A DNA stretch of 41,147 bases from Mageeibacillus sp. UBA6980 (GTDB lineage: Bacteria > Bacillota > Clostridia > Saccharofermentanales > Saccharofermentanaceae), in assembly GCA_002450095.1 (NCBI GenBank), contig DJYK01000035.1:1-41147 (forward strand), written 5' to 3'. The position numbers and the translations under genes are program-made. Each line of letters opens with the position of its first letter. Position 1 is the stretch's first letter. Shown here in pieces: positions 30,933-39,872 of this stretch. The notes below the pieces were generated by a model that saw nothing but the letters and a program-made list of their open reading frames with translations, was not told the origin of the DNA and did not search any database.

Positions 30933-32125
30933 TCATCCTCCCCGTCAACAAACACGGCACTCTCGATCCCCTGTTTATTCGCATAATCACTTAATTCTTC
31001 ACTGCCCATTCCGGTCGTATCGAGTATCGCCGACAGACCATCCTCACGAAGCTTCTCGACTACCGCATATGCCTGAACACGGCACCCCTTCTTAAAGCCT
31101 ACGATCGCATCTGCAGGCTTGTCTTCCATCGTGACCCCCTGACGCATCAGCGCTGTTAGAGTCAGCGTCAGCGACAGCGAGAAGCCGACGCACTCCATCG
31201 GACGGCCAAACACCGCGACCGTATTGTCGTAACGCCCGCCGCTTACGATGGGGAAACCGACTTCATATGTATATCCTTTAAATATAACACCCGTATAGTA
31301 GTCGACAGAGCCTCCCATAAGGCCCGAGTCCACCGATACGTATTTAAGATATCCCTGCTCGTCGAGGCAGTCTAAGATATTCTGAAGATTATCAAGCGCC
31401 GTCAGTGCTTCCTCATCTTTTACCTTCTGCCTGAAAGCATCGATGATGTCATATGTGCCCTGGGCATCGGGAAGCATCAACAGAAGCTTCCTGTCATCAT
31501 CCGACACACCGAGCCTGTCGCATGTCTTCTCGATCGTTACCGTATCACGGCTGTTTATAGCCCGGCCTATCGCGGTCTTACTCTCTTCATCGAGTCCGAC
31601 CTGTCTGGCGATGCCGTCATAGAGCTTGACCTGTCCTATCGAGATCTGAAGATCGGTGATACCGGTACTTAATACGGATCTGATCGCGAGAGCGATAACC
31701 TCGGCATCGGCATCAGAGCCTTCGGCTCCCATGAGCTCGACACCGGCCTGCGTGAATTCATTCTGCTTGCCGCCTCCGGAATCAGCGAATCTGAACATAT
31801 TCTCTATGTAGCTTATCCTTATGGGAAGCGCCTCCGGCGTAAAGTCCTTGATGTTCGCAGCATATCTGGCAGCAGGGATCGTACCGTCATATCTTAACGC
31901 GAGAAGCCTTCCCTTCTGGTCCGTCATCTTATACAGGTTCTGCTCCGGCACAAATCCCGGACGGCTGTAGATATCGAGGTACTCGATACCCGGAGTCTCG
32001 ATCTCCTTGTACCCGTGAAGTCTGTATAACTCTCTTAACTCCTGCTCTGTCTTCTTCTTAAAAGCACAGATACCGGGCAATGTGTCCGTAAAACCGTCTG
32101 CCGTATAAAATTTAGCATTGTTCAT
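30929..32125 (-). CDS. hisZ: ATP phosphoribosyltransferase regulatory subunit
   Basis: Histidyl-tRNA synthetase paralogue that assembles with short HisG into a hetero-octamer and carries the feedback site. 398 residues; the class II synthetase-like core is seen in GFTDTLPGICAFKKKTEQEL, the motif 2-like ALRYDGTIPAARYAAN and RYDNTVAVFGRPMECVGFSL. It lacks the full C-terminal anticodon domain pattern of HisRS, which, with the adjacent hisG, favours HisZ. First gene of the operon; ATG 32125 follows a leader of about 50 bases. Confidence 0.93.
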   Translation of the reverse strand: MNNAKFYTADGFTDTLPGICAFKKKTEQELRELYRLHGYKEIETPGIEYLDIYSRPGFVPEQNLYKMTDQKGRLLALRYDGTIPAARYAANIKDFTPEALPIRISYIENMFRFADSGGGKQNEFTQAGVELMGAEGSDADAEVIALAIRSVLSTGITDLQISIGQVKLYDGIARQVGLDEESKTAIGRAINSRDTVTIEKTCDRLGVSDDDRKLLLMLPDAQGTYDIIDAFRQKVKDEEALTALDNLQNILDCLDEQGYLKYVSVDSGLMGGSVDYYTGVIFKGYTYEVGFPIVSGGRYDNTVAVFGRPMECVGFSLSLTLTLTALMRQGVTMEDKPADAIVGFKKGCRVQAYAVVEKLREDGLSAILDTTGMGSEELSDYANKQGIESAVFVDGEDE

Positions 32126-32148
32126 ATGTATCAGTTCCTTTCCCTGTC

Positions 32149-32174
32149 ACTTTAGCACACTAAAGCACTAAAGT
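32149..32174 (-). promoter_or_regulatory. Candidate operator of the his operon
   Basis: The word ACTAAAG occurs three times: inverted as ACTTTAG (32149-32155), then CTAAAG (32160-32165, forming a perfect CTTTAG-caca-CTAAAG palindrome), then ACTAAAGT (32167-32174). It lies immediately downstream of the probable start site (near 32176), a position suited to repression. The leader is too short for a T-box. A TrpR/YerC-type histidine repressor is a candidate, but the regulator is not in the window. Confidence 0.55.
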
Positions 32175-32182
32175 ACCTGCTG

Positions 32183-32211
32183 ATTATACAAAGGCATATA
32201 TCCGTTGTCAA
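32183..32211 (-). promoter_or_regulatory. Promoter of the his operon
   Basis: Minus strand: perfect -35 TTGACA (32206-32211), 17-base spacer, perfect -10 TATAAT (32183-32188). The -35 overlaps the TGA stop (32208-32210) of the J-like gene upstream, and there is no terminator between them. Confidence 0.88.
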
Positions 32212-33623
32212 CCTCTCATTAAGTTATACATATTAGCGATCATAAGCAAAAAGAAGATGATCATGATGATAATATAAATGACGGATTGTTCCTTACTGAG
32301 CTTAGTATTCATTACATTGCGTTTACTCTGCGCAGAAACGGGATATGACGGGAACATAAGATAATACCAGTCTTTATCCTCTTTCTTCTTTTGGATCTTA
32401 ACCCGTATATTCTTCTTAACCTCATTACGGATCAGTTTAAGTACATTAAGCGGAACCTTATGCTTTAAGGTCTGCCCCTGAATGGCTATATGAAGATCAT
32501 GATTTCTGATTATCGGTGTAATGAGATCCCCTTTGAAGAACATCTTCCACATAAGCCTGTTGCCCTTTAACTCCTTACACTGATCGGAACTTACGATATA
32601 ACCGAATGCATATGCCGCATCGGCTATCGACTCCTTTGTCATCGGATGAAGCGAAGGCATAAGTATACCGTAAAGATTTACCGGGAGCTTGCTTAGGATG
32701 TCACCGAGCGCTACATACTCCCCTGGATCTTCGTCTTTCATCAGCGAATCAAGCTTCGGGTATTTCCCGGGTTCGAAGCGGAACGGCACCCGCGAGATAA
32801 AATCCGCGATGCAGACAGGTTTTTGAGGATTCCCTGTCTTAACATAGAACCTCGGATGCATAGGTGACGCATCCGTGATCGCCAACATAATATCCGGTAT
32901 CAGTTTGGCATCATTGATAAGCTTTTCGAGTTTTGTATAAAACACAAGATCCGTCGCGAGCGAAGTAACCTGGGGAGAGAGGAAAAAGACGCGCCACAAT
33001 TGCTTTTGCCCCGTCATTTCCGGATCCCCTATGATCAGTGAAGCCGTATAGAGCGCATCTTCCCTGCCTCCTTCAAGATTATCGGAAGAAACCGGGGTTC
33101 CGAGGCACTTCAGAAGGTCATTATCGTCAACAAACCTTTTTATCTTCCTCCCTGTCTTGCCGTCAGGAACGGCTATACCCGGAGCGAGCGTGATAAACCC
33201 CGCCATCTTCTCTATCTCGGATGGTGTGTAATCCTTTACGACCGACAGATCTATGTCGCCAAAATCAAACTCCGGTTCTTCCTCGGCCTCATCCTCGAGG
33301 CCGGCAGGCTCTCTTGAAGGTGAAGGAGCGACCGTTCCCGGAAACGGCGGCAGCATCTTAGGCGTTCCGTCCTCATTAATGAACTTCACGCCGAAAGATC
33401 CGTCTTCCCTTCTGTCTGTTATGATGATCTGATCATCGGATACATTAAGAGAAGCAAAATTGGCCGCGAACTTCATCGCTGCCCTGTAAGCCTGGTTTAT
33501 CTTCCGGAAGGCCTCCTCATCATCTTCGGGATTATGCACCTTTACAAGTGCCGAGTATGCCTTTCTTATCTTTTTGGTATCGGTAGTCGGAGCGATGCCG
33601 AGTACATCCCAGAATATCTCCAT
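32208..33623 (-). CDS. J-domain-like protein with C-terminal membrane anchor
   Basis: 471 residues. Residues 1-50 resemble a J-domain (FWDVLGIAPTTDTKKIRKAY ahead of DEEAFRKINQAYRAAM), but the HPD loop that normally stimulates Hsp70 reads HNPED. The middle region (about 60-440) has no recognised family and is strand/helix mixed, with a low-complexity acidic stretch near 105-125. The last 28 residues contain one hydrophobic helix (VIYIIIMIIFFLLMIANMY), giving a tail-anchored topology with the body in the cytoplasm. It starts 1 base after the Hsp70 stop; the two surely act together. Confidence 0.75.
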   Translation of the reverse strand: MEIFWDVLGIAPTTDTKKIRKAYSALVKVHNPEDDEEAFRKINQAYRAAMKFAANFASLNVSDDQIIITDRREDGSFGVKFINEDGTPKMLPPFPGTVAPSPSREPAGLEDEAEEEPEFDFGDIDLSVVKDYTPSEIEKMAGFITLAPGIAVPDGKTGRKIKRFVDDNDLLKCLGTPVSSDNLEGGREDALYTASLIIGDPEMTGQKQLWRVFFLSPQVTSLATDLVFYTKLEKLINDAKLIPDIMLAITDASPMHPRFYVKTGNPQKPVCIADFISRVPFRFEPGKYPKLDSLMKDEDPGEYVALGDILSKLPVNLYGILMPSLHPMTKESIADAAYAFGYIVSSDQCKELKGNRLMWKMFFKGDLITPIIRNHDLHIAIQGQTLKHKVPLNVLKLIRNEVKKNIRVKIQKKKEDKDWYYLMFPSYPVSAQSKRNVMNTKLSKEQSVIYIIIMIIFFLLMIANMYNLMRG

Positions 33624-33624
33624 A

Positions 33625-35298
33625 TCAGTACTCCAGCTTATCGAGAAGATCGGACAGGGCCTTGTATGTTTCTTTGACTTTTATCGGATCGCGCCTTGTA
33701 AGCTGAGCCTTAAAAGCCATAAGAAAACCTGTTATAAGTCCACGCTGCTCATCATAAGACTCCTCATATACGCGTTCCGCCCTTGCAATAAGAGCGCGGT
33801 ATTTCTCGTCCTCGGGAGATACGAGTATCGCCTCTTCCATCTTCGTCCTCATCGTCTCAACCTGTTCCTGCGTGAGAACGTTATTATTGCTCCTCAAAGC
33901 CTTGGTGGAAATATTTCCGTCCGTCGTGATGACATCTGCGATCAGTATTCCGTTGATATCATAAGTCAGCTTAACATCGCAGATCTTATCCCTTAACCTT
34001 GTCGGCGGGCATTCGATCTTAAGCTCCCCGAGAAACAGATTCTTATCGGGATCGATATTCTCTCCCTGATAGATCTGTATCCTGATCTCCTTCTGATTAT
34101 CGGACGCGGCACTGTAACTTCTCGTTATCGAAGACGGCAGCGTACTGTTCCTGGGTATTATAGAACTCATCATCAACGATCCGTCGTTAAGTATGTCGTT
34201 ATTAACGGCAATACCGAGAGTAAAAGGGCATATATCCGTAAGAACGATATCCTTAAGATCCTTATTCTTCATCGCCGCATAAATAGCCGCGCCTTCTGCT
34301 ATCGCAGTCTCGGGATCTACCGAAGTATCCGGCTCGATCCCGGTTATCCTTTTTATGAACTCCCTTACCGTAGGCATCCTGCAGGAACCTCCGACAAGTA
34401 TCACTCTGTCGATGTCCTGAAGTTTCTTGCGGCTGTCATGTACAGCCTTTCTTACGGGTTCCCTAACTCCTTCAAAGATTTGCCTGCTCATCTTTATAAG
34501 CTCCGGCACATTCAAAGTGAGCATATATTTATTCTTATCGAGCGGGATCTCCATCATTACCATCGGTGTATCCGTAAGTTCGATCTTCACCCGTTCTGCT
34601 GCCCTGTATATGATCGCTTTGTCAACAAACGAAAGTGTATCCTGATCGATATCATTCTTCTTGCAGAAGTCCTTCACGATCGCTTCGTTAAAATCCTTGC
34701 CGCCGAGCCTGTTATTGCCTGCAACCGCGAGGATCTCAATTATGTTGTCGAATACATCAACGACCGAGACATCGAGAGTTCCGCCTCCGAAGTCGATCAC
34801 CATATAGGTTCCGTCCTCGTACCCGGTCCTGCTCAGAAAGGCAAGTGCCGCAGCAGAAGGCTCGTTGATGAGCCTCTCGACTTTAAGCCCGGACAGATCG
34901 GCCGCGACTCTCGTCGCCCGTCTTGCATTATCGTCGAAGTATGCGGGAACACTGATGATCGCTTCTTCTACGGGCTCTCCTAAGAATGCTTCGCAGTCCG
35001 CCTTGATCTTCTTTAGAATAAGTGACGACAATTCTTCGGGAGTATACCGCGTACCCTTAAGATCTACGGAGGTACCGAGCCCCATATTGCGCTTGAACTC
35101 TGATGCGGATCCGTCGGGATGCGAGATAAGGCGATCTCTCGCCGCCTCACCGACAAGGATCTTCCCGTCATCATCGATGCTCACGGCGGAAGGCGTTATA
35201 TAAGAATCAAGCGAGTTCTTGATCCTTATGATCTGTCCGTCCTTATACACCACCGCCAAGCTGTTGGTAGTACCGAGATCAATGCCTATCTTAGCCAT
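33625..35298 (-). CDS. HscC-like Hsp70 chaperone
   Basis: 557 residues, shorter than DnaK (about 610-640). The actin-like ATPase domain is complete: GIDLGTTNS (5-13), ISVPAYFDDNARRATRVAAD, LINEPSAAALAF, VIDFGGGTLDVSVVD and ILVGGSCRMPTVREF-type phosphate and adenosine loops. The substrate-binding part (about 365-490) is shorter and the lid is divergent, with no DnaK C-terminal tail. This fits the HscC/specialised Hsp70 group. It follows rlmH by 16 bases and is coupled to the membrane J-like gene; grpE and dnaJ are absent. Confidence 0.88.
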   Translation of the reverse strand: MAKIGIDLGTTNSLAVVYKDGQIIRIKNSLDSYITPSAVSIDDDGKILVGEAARDRLISHPDGSASEFKRNMGLGTSVDLKGTRYTPEELSSLILKKIKADCEAFLGEPVEEAIISVPAYFDDNARRATRVAADLSGLKVERLINEPSAAALAFLSRTGYEDGTYMVIDFGGGTLDVSVVDVFDNIIEILAVAGNNRLGGKDFNEAIVKDFCKKNDIDQDTLSFVDKAIIYRAAERVKIELTDTPMVMMEIPLDKNKYMLTLNVPELIKMSRQIFEGVREPVRKAVHDSRKKLQDIDRVILVGGSCRMPTVREFIKRITGIEPDTSVDPETAIAEGAAIYAAMKNKDLKDIVLTDICPFTLGIAVNNDILNDGSLMMSSIIPRNSTLPSSITRSYSAASDNQKEIRIQIYQGENIDPDKNLFLGELKIECPPTRLRDKICDVKLTYDINGILIADVITTDGNISTKALRSNNNVLTQEQVETMRTKMEEAILVSPEDEKYRALIARAERVYEESYDEQRGLITGFLMAFKAQLTRRDPIKVKETYKALSDLLDKLEY

Positions 35299-35314
35299 TA
35301 TCCTTCTCCCAAGA

Positions 35315-35779
35315 TCATTTATGATAATTCTCGCCTTTATATATCTTAAAGCCTCTGTATATCTGTTCTAATATTATAAGTCTCGTCATCGTGTGTGTCA
35401 TCGTGTGCTGCCCGAGACAAAGTCTTAAGTTTGCTCTCGATGTCACTTCGGAAGATATCCCGTTGCTTCCGCCTATTGCTATCGTAAGCCTTCCGCCGCC
35501 TTTCTCAATGGATGATATAAGCTCACGGCTGATCTGCTCGCTTGTCATCTCCTTACCGTGCAGATCGATCGCCCAGACCGCATCTGTCGGCTTTATCTTC
35601 GACAGGATAAGCTCACCTTCCTTTTGTAAAGCGCGTTCAACGGGAATGTTATCGGGACTTGCTTCCACCTCGATTATCTCGGTATCCGCATACTTCGAAA
35701 GGCGCTTCACATATTCCCTGCACCCTTCAGTAAGCCACTTCTCGCGTATCTTTCCGGGACAGACCAGAGTGATCTTCAT
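35315..35779 (-). CDS. rlmH: 23S rRNA (pseudouridine1915-N3)-methyltransferase
   Basis: SPOUT-class methylase modifying helix 69 of 23S rRNA. MKITLVCPGKIREKWLTEGC at the start, the SAM-knot segment ITIAIGGSNGIS-like (LTIAIGGSNGISSEV) and the C-terminal LEQIYRGFKIYKGENYHK are diagnostic. ATG 35779 (154 residues) replaces a longer reading from 35821 that only adds non-homologous residues; it lies 1 base after the walJ stop. Next to walJ as in the Bacillus wal region. Confidence 0.95.
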   Translation of the reverse strand: MKITLVCPGKIREKWLTEGCREYVKRLSKYADTEIIEVEASPDNIPVERALQKEGELILSKIKPTDAVWAIDLHGKEMTSEQISRELISSIEKGGGRLTIAIGGSNGISSEVTSRANLRLCLGQHTMTHTMTRLIILEQIYRGFKIYKGENYHK

Positions 35780-35780
35780 A

Positions 35781-36575
35781 TCAGAACTCCACTGATTTGG
35801 AGGGGGAATACCTGTCGGCAATGCTTAATTCATAATCATTTCCCGGGAACAGATCGAACCCGGCAAGATAATCGCAGACGGTCTTATGAGCCCTGTCCGG
35901 AGTATTGTTGTTTTCAGACAGATGTCCTAATATGAATCTTCTTGTGCCGTTATCGATAAAAAACTTGACTGCCCTTGCACAATCGTCGTTGCTTAAGTGT
36001 CCGCCGTCTCCCGCGATACGCACTTTAAGATCTTCCGGGTAGTCACCGTAAACGAGCATCCTTCTGTCATAATTGGATTCGATGAGCATGGCATCAACGC
36101 CCGTTGCAAAATGCTCTATATCTTCTGTCATATATCCGAGATCCGTCGCGATCATGCACGATCTTCCTTCGAAGTTTATCCTGTAACAGCAAGATCCAGC
36201 CGCATCGTGGGGAGTACTTACGGAAGTCACTTTGACTCCCGGAGCAACTTCAAATTCTTTCCCGGGGACGATAACAATATCGGGAGTTGACTCATGCGGC
36301 TTTGTAAAGCGATATCTCATACCCCTGAATGTCTGTTCCGTCGCATAGAGCGTTGTGGGATACTTACGGATAAAGACATCAAGACCGCTGACGTGATCAA
36401 CATGAGAATGCGTGATCAATACGGCATCTATGTCAGACGGATCCGTTCCGACTTCAAGAAGGGAATTGACGATCCACTTGCAGTTTCTGCCGGCATCTAT
36501 CAGGATATTTGTTCCGCCTGCACGCACCAGCGTTGCATTGCCGCTGCTTCCCGAGAATAACGGTATGATCTCCAT
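35781..36575 (-). CDS. walJ: Metallo-beta-lactamase-fold hydrolase WalJ/YycJ
   Basis: 264-residue metal-dependent hydrolase. The MBL signature THSHVDHVSG (about residues 55-64) and later metal ligands (ATDLGYMTED, LGHLSENNNT) are present; the opening IPLFSGSSGNATLV is typical of YycJ. Family members are 5'-3' DNA exonucleases linked to the WalRK stress pathway. The start overlaps the murA stop by 1 base (TGATG). Its position after a PhoB-type regulator and kinase supports the Wal identification. Confidence 0.92.
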   Translation of the reverse strand: MEIIPLFSGSSGNATLVRAGGTNILIDAGRNCKWIVNSLLEVGTDPSDIDAVLITHSHVDHVSGLDVFIRKYPTTLYATEQTFRGMRYRFTKPHESTPDIVIVPGKEFEVAPGVKVTSVSTPHDAAGSCCYRINFEGRSCMIATDLGYMTEDIEHFATGVDAMLIESNYDRRMLVYGDYPEDLKVRIAGDGGHLSNDDCARAVKFFIDNGTRRFILGHLSENNNTPDRAHKTVCDYLAGFDLFPGNDYELSIADRYSPSKSVEF

Positions 36576-37897
36576 CAGGCTTCCGTATCCTCGAATATGC
36601 CTCTGCTCTCGGCTATCTCGATATCCGCTCCCAAAGACCTTAACTTATCGACGATCTTCTCGTAGCCTCTGTCGATTCTTCTGGCCTCGTCTATATACGT
36701 AACACCGTCTGCAGCCAGCGCAGCGCATACCAGTGCCGCACCCGCACGAAGATCCGGTGCCTTGACATCAGCGCTCGTGAACTTATCAATACCGTTAACG
36801 AGCGCTATATGATCGAAAATGTTTATATTGGCGCCCATCCTTATGAGCTCGGGAATATACTGATATCTGTTCTCCCAGACATCCTCATCCATCTTGCTCT
36901 GCCCCTTTGAAAGACAGAGAAGAACAACGGTCTGAGGCTGAAGATCCGTAGGAAAACCGGGATACGGAGCAGTCTTAACGTTAGTTCCCCATATCTCTTC
37001 TTCGGGATCCTTATAAACTCTTAAATAATCGTCTCCCTCTTCGATTATGTAACCCATCTCACGCATCTTCGATGACAGAGGATCCATATGCGTAGGGATT
37101 ATGTTATGTATCGTAACATCTCCGCCCGTTACCGCTGCGGCGATCATGTATGTACCGGTCTCGATCTGATCCGGAATGATCGAATATGTAAAGTTTCCGG
37201 GAAGATGAGGTACACCCGCTATATTGATCGTATCCGTACCCGCACCTCTGATCCTCGCACCCATCGCATTAAGGAAGTTCGCGACATCAACGATATGAGG
37301 CTCCTTCGCGGCATTGACTATTGTCGTATTGCCCTGAGCCTTACACGCCGCCAGCATAACATTTATCGTCGCACCCACGCTTACTATATCAAGGAATATC
37401 TTGGCTCCTCTTAAGGGATTTGCATGTAAGGATATGACTCCGCCGTTGATATTCCTGTAGTCTGCACCTTTTGCTCCCATCTGCTTGAAGGCTTTAAGGT
37501 GAAGATCTATGGGACGCTGTCCGAAGTCGCATCCGCCCGGCATACGAAGGGATGCCTCTCCGCATCTTCCGAGGAGAGCACCGAGAAGATAGTAGGATGC
37601 CCTTATCTTGGAAACATCGGGATTAGTAGCCTTGGGCGTATTGATGCCGCTCGGGTCGATATGAAGCGTAACGGATCCTTCGGGAGCTATCTCGGTCTCT
37701 ATCTTTGCACCCAGAGACTCACATATCTTAACCATTACATGTACATCTGAGATATCCGGAACATTCTCCAGAGTACATGTTCCGTCTATCATCATTGCCG
37801 CTGCAAGGATACCCAATACGGCATTCTTGCTTCCGCTGATATTAACATCACCTTTGAGCGGGATACCGCCCTTTATCTTATATGAATACGAATCCAA
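36575..37897 (-). CDS. murA: UDP-N-acetylglucosamine 1-carboxyvinyltransferase
   Basis: First committed step of peptidoglycan synthesis: transfer of enolpyruvate from PEP to UDP-GlcNAc. The 440 residues include GDVNISGSKNAVLGIL with the catalytic Lys, the flexible loop GGCDFGQRPIDLH with Cys123 (the residue alkylated by fosfomycin, so sensitivity is expected) and EIETGTYM-like IPDQIETGTYMI. The start is TTG 37897, 1 base after the kinase stop, with GGAAGG 8 bases ahead; a further TTG at 37921 lies inside the kinase gene. The gene sits between kinase and walJ, where Bacillus has walHI. Confidence 0.93.
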   Translation of the reverse strand: MDSYSYKIKGGIPLKGDVNISGSKNAVLGILAAAMMIDGTCTLENVPDISDVHVMVKICESLGAKIETEIAPEGSVTLHIDPSGINTPKATNPDVSKIRASYYLLGALLGRCGEASLRMPGGCDFGQRPIDLHLKAFKQMGAKGADYRNINGGVISLHANPLRGAKIFLDIVSVGATINVMLAACKAQGNTTIVNAAKEPHIVDVANFLNAMGARIRGAGTDTINIAGVPHLPGNFTYSIIPDQIETGTYMIAAAVTGGDVTIHNIIPTHMDPLSSKMREMGYIIEEGDDYLRVYKDPEEEIWGTNVKTAPYPGFPTDLQPQTVVLLCLSKGQSKMDEDVWENRYQYIPELIRMGANINIFDHIALVNGIDKFTSADVKAPDLRAGAALVCAALAADGVTYIDEARRIDRGYEKIVDKLRSLGADIEIAESRGIFEDTEA

Positions 37898-37898
37898 A

Positions 37899-39860
37899 TT
37901 ATTTACCTTCCGTCTCGTCAAGAACCTGCCTTACGGCAGACTTGATTTCAGCCTCACTATTATCTTCGGTCTCAGGTGTCAAGTCAAGGAAAAGACTGCC
38001 TTTTCTCTTCTTTCGAGGAGCCGTTTTACGAACTTGGGTCTCTTCAGGATGAACGGTTACGGCAGACTTACGGTCAAAAGTCTCCGGTGAACTCTCCTCG
38101 CTGACCTTTACCTTGACGGGAACCGCTCTCGGAAGTATCTGCTGAGTCAGGATCGCTTTTGCCTCTTCCCTTCTCTCACGATCTTCTCTTGCCGCTCTTT
38201 CCTCTTCGGTCTCTACATGCTCTTTCGGTTCGGGCTCATCCGGTATTTCTTCCTCGGTCTGCTCCGCGATCTCTTCTTCAGAGGCCGCCTGATCTTCATT
38301 AACATCAGCGGTATCAGAGGCTTCCTCCTCTGTATCTTCGACGCTGTCAAAGTCGTTATCTTCTATCGCGGAAACGGCGTCATCAAGCATATCCGGCTCT
38401 ATGAAGGTCAGTTCATCGACAAGATCGGTGTAACGCTCATCCCCGAACGCCTTGAGAAGCTCGGTAAGTTTCTGTTCCTTAAGCTGCTTCTGTCCTGCGG
38501 GAATGCTCTCGTATTCGTCCGCTATGCTCTCGACGTCCTCATATCCCATTGAACGGGCGGCTTCCACAGCCTGTACGGCCATGAAATCCGCGGCATTCTT
38601 GAAATAATTCTTCTCGCTTACGATACCTGTCTTGGCATCTTCATAAACGCTCTCGAATACGGATCCTGCGACCGGAAGAAGAACGGTAAATGACGATCCG
38701 TGGAAAAGCTCGGTGCTGACGCTTATGGAGCCCTCGTGCATATCCACTATGTCCTTGACGATGGCAAGACCTATACCGGAACCGCCGGCCTCTCTTGAGC
38801 CGGAATTATCGACTCTGAAGAACCTCTCGAAAAGATAATCCACGTCCTTCTCCGGAACTCCTCTTCCGTTATCGGATACTTCGATACCTATGCGGTCGCC
38901 TACCGCGGATACCGATATCTCTACATGGTTCGCTTCTGTTTTGCCCTCGTAGGATATGTATTTGATCGCATTAGTAAGAAGGTTGATGACCACTCTCATT
39001 ACAAGGTTCTCGTTACCGAATACCAGCGGATAATACATATTCTCCGGTGTTACTATCTCAACCTTGTCTCTTCCGGGATACTCGGCTACCGTAGCAACCG
39101 CTCTGTTAATGATGCTTCCGATATCCACGATAGTCATCGGAACGATATCCTGACACATAGACAATGTAAGGAAGTCCTGAACGATATCCTGCATTCTTAC
39201 CGCATTCGTGATGACCCTTGTGCCCCACTTCTTTATCTCTTCATAAGAAGGCATATTATCGGGAGTAATATTCTTGATAAACAGCTCTGATGCGCGGATA
39301 ACCGTCAAAGGAGTCTTCAACTCGTGAGATACATTGGCGGCAAGATCCTTCTGCCTTCTCTCGTCATCCTTGATCTGGGTAATATCATCAACGATAACAA
39401 TATCGAGTTTCCCGTTCTCATAGATCTTATGAAGGATCTTTATCTCGAATATCTTTTTGTCCGTAGAGTAATTGACTCTGATGGCTGTATCGGTATTCTC
39501 GGAATTCAGAAGATAGTCGGATTTAAGGTGATTGCCGTTCTCGAATCTGTCGAGGAACGCTTCCATCGTCTGCGGCACGGATTCCTCTTTGAGAAAACCG
39601 TCCATTATTTCTATAGTCCTGTTGTGATAGACGATCCCGCCGGCATCGTAGGTAATAACTCCGAGCCCGACATTATCAATGATCGAAGAACTGATCCTTC
39701 CCTGATACTCGAGCTTCTCGATCGTCTTGTTCAGCTGTTCGTCTGCGTGATGATTATAGACATTATTTCCGACAATATAGCCGACGGCGAGTCCTGCAAA
39801 CACCAGGATACATACACCGACTACACACAGCGCGAAATGCGATGTGATAAATGCGATCAT
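37899..39860 (-). CDS. Wal/PhoR-type sensor histidine kinase with long acidic tail
   Basis: 653 residues. One N-terminal transmembrane helix (about 9-31) and no second helix or large extracellular domain; cytoplasmic PAS (about 55-160); HisKA with NVSHELKTPLT and His179; HATPase with N-box LLTNAIKYI (294-302), SDNGRGVP and GGSGIGLAIVKD. The catalytic core ends near residue 396. The remaining 250 residues are unrelated to kinases: a helical part (400-490), an acidic Glu/Asp/Ala stretch (500-570) and a basic-then-acidic end (KTAPRKKRKGSLFLDLTPET). Follows the response regulator by 12 bases. Confidence 0.9.
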   Translation of the reverse strand: MIAFITSHFALCVVGVCILVFAGLAVGYIVGNNVYNHHADEQLNKTIEKLEYQGRISSSIIDNVGLGVITYDAGGIVYHNRTIEIMDGFLKEESVPQTMEAFLDRFENGNHLKSDYLLNSENTDTAIRVNYSTDKKIFEIKILHKIYENGKLDIVIVDDITQIKDDERRQKDLAANVSHELKTPLTVIRASELFIKNITPDNMPSYEEIKKWGTRVITNAVRMQDIVQDFLTLSMCQDIVPMTIVDIGSIINRAVATVAEYPGRDKVEIVTPENMYYPLVFGNENLVMRVVINLLTNAIKYISYEGKTEANHVEISVSAVGDRIGIEVSDNGRGVPEKDVDYLFERFFRVDNSGSREAGGSGIGLAIVKDIVDMHEGSISVSTELFHGSSFTVLLPVAGSVFESVYEDAKTGIVSEKNYFKNAADFMAVQAVEAARSMGYEDVESIADEYESIPAGQKQLKEQKLTELLKAFGDERYTDLVDELTFIEPDMLDDAVSAIEDNDFDSVEDTEEEASDTADVNEDQAASEEEIAEQTEEEIPDEPEPKEHVETEEERAAREDRERREEAKAILTQQILPRAVPVKVKVSEESSPETFDRKSAVTVHPEETQVRKTAPRKKRKGSLFLDLTPETEDNSEAEIKSAVRQVLDETEGK

Positions 39861-39872
39861 CTTAAACTACTC

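Noticed and set aside
32126..32182. T-box leader for hisZ
   Set aside because: The leader is only about 50 bases and has no T-box sequence or specifier stem; an operator explains the repeats better.
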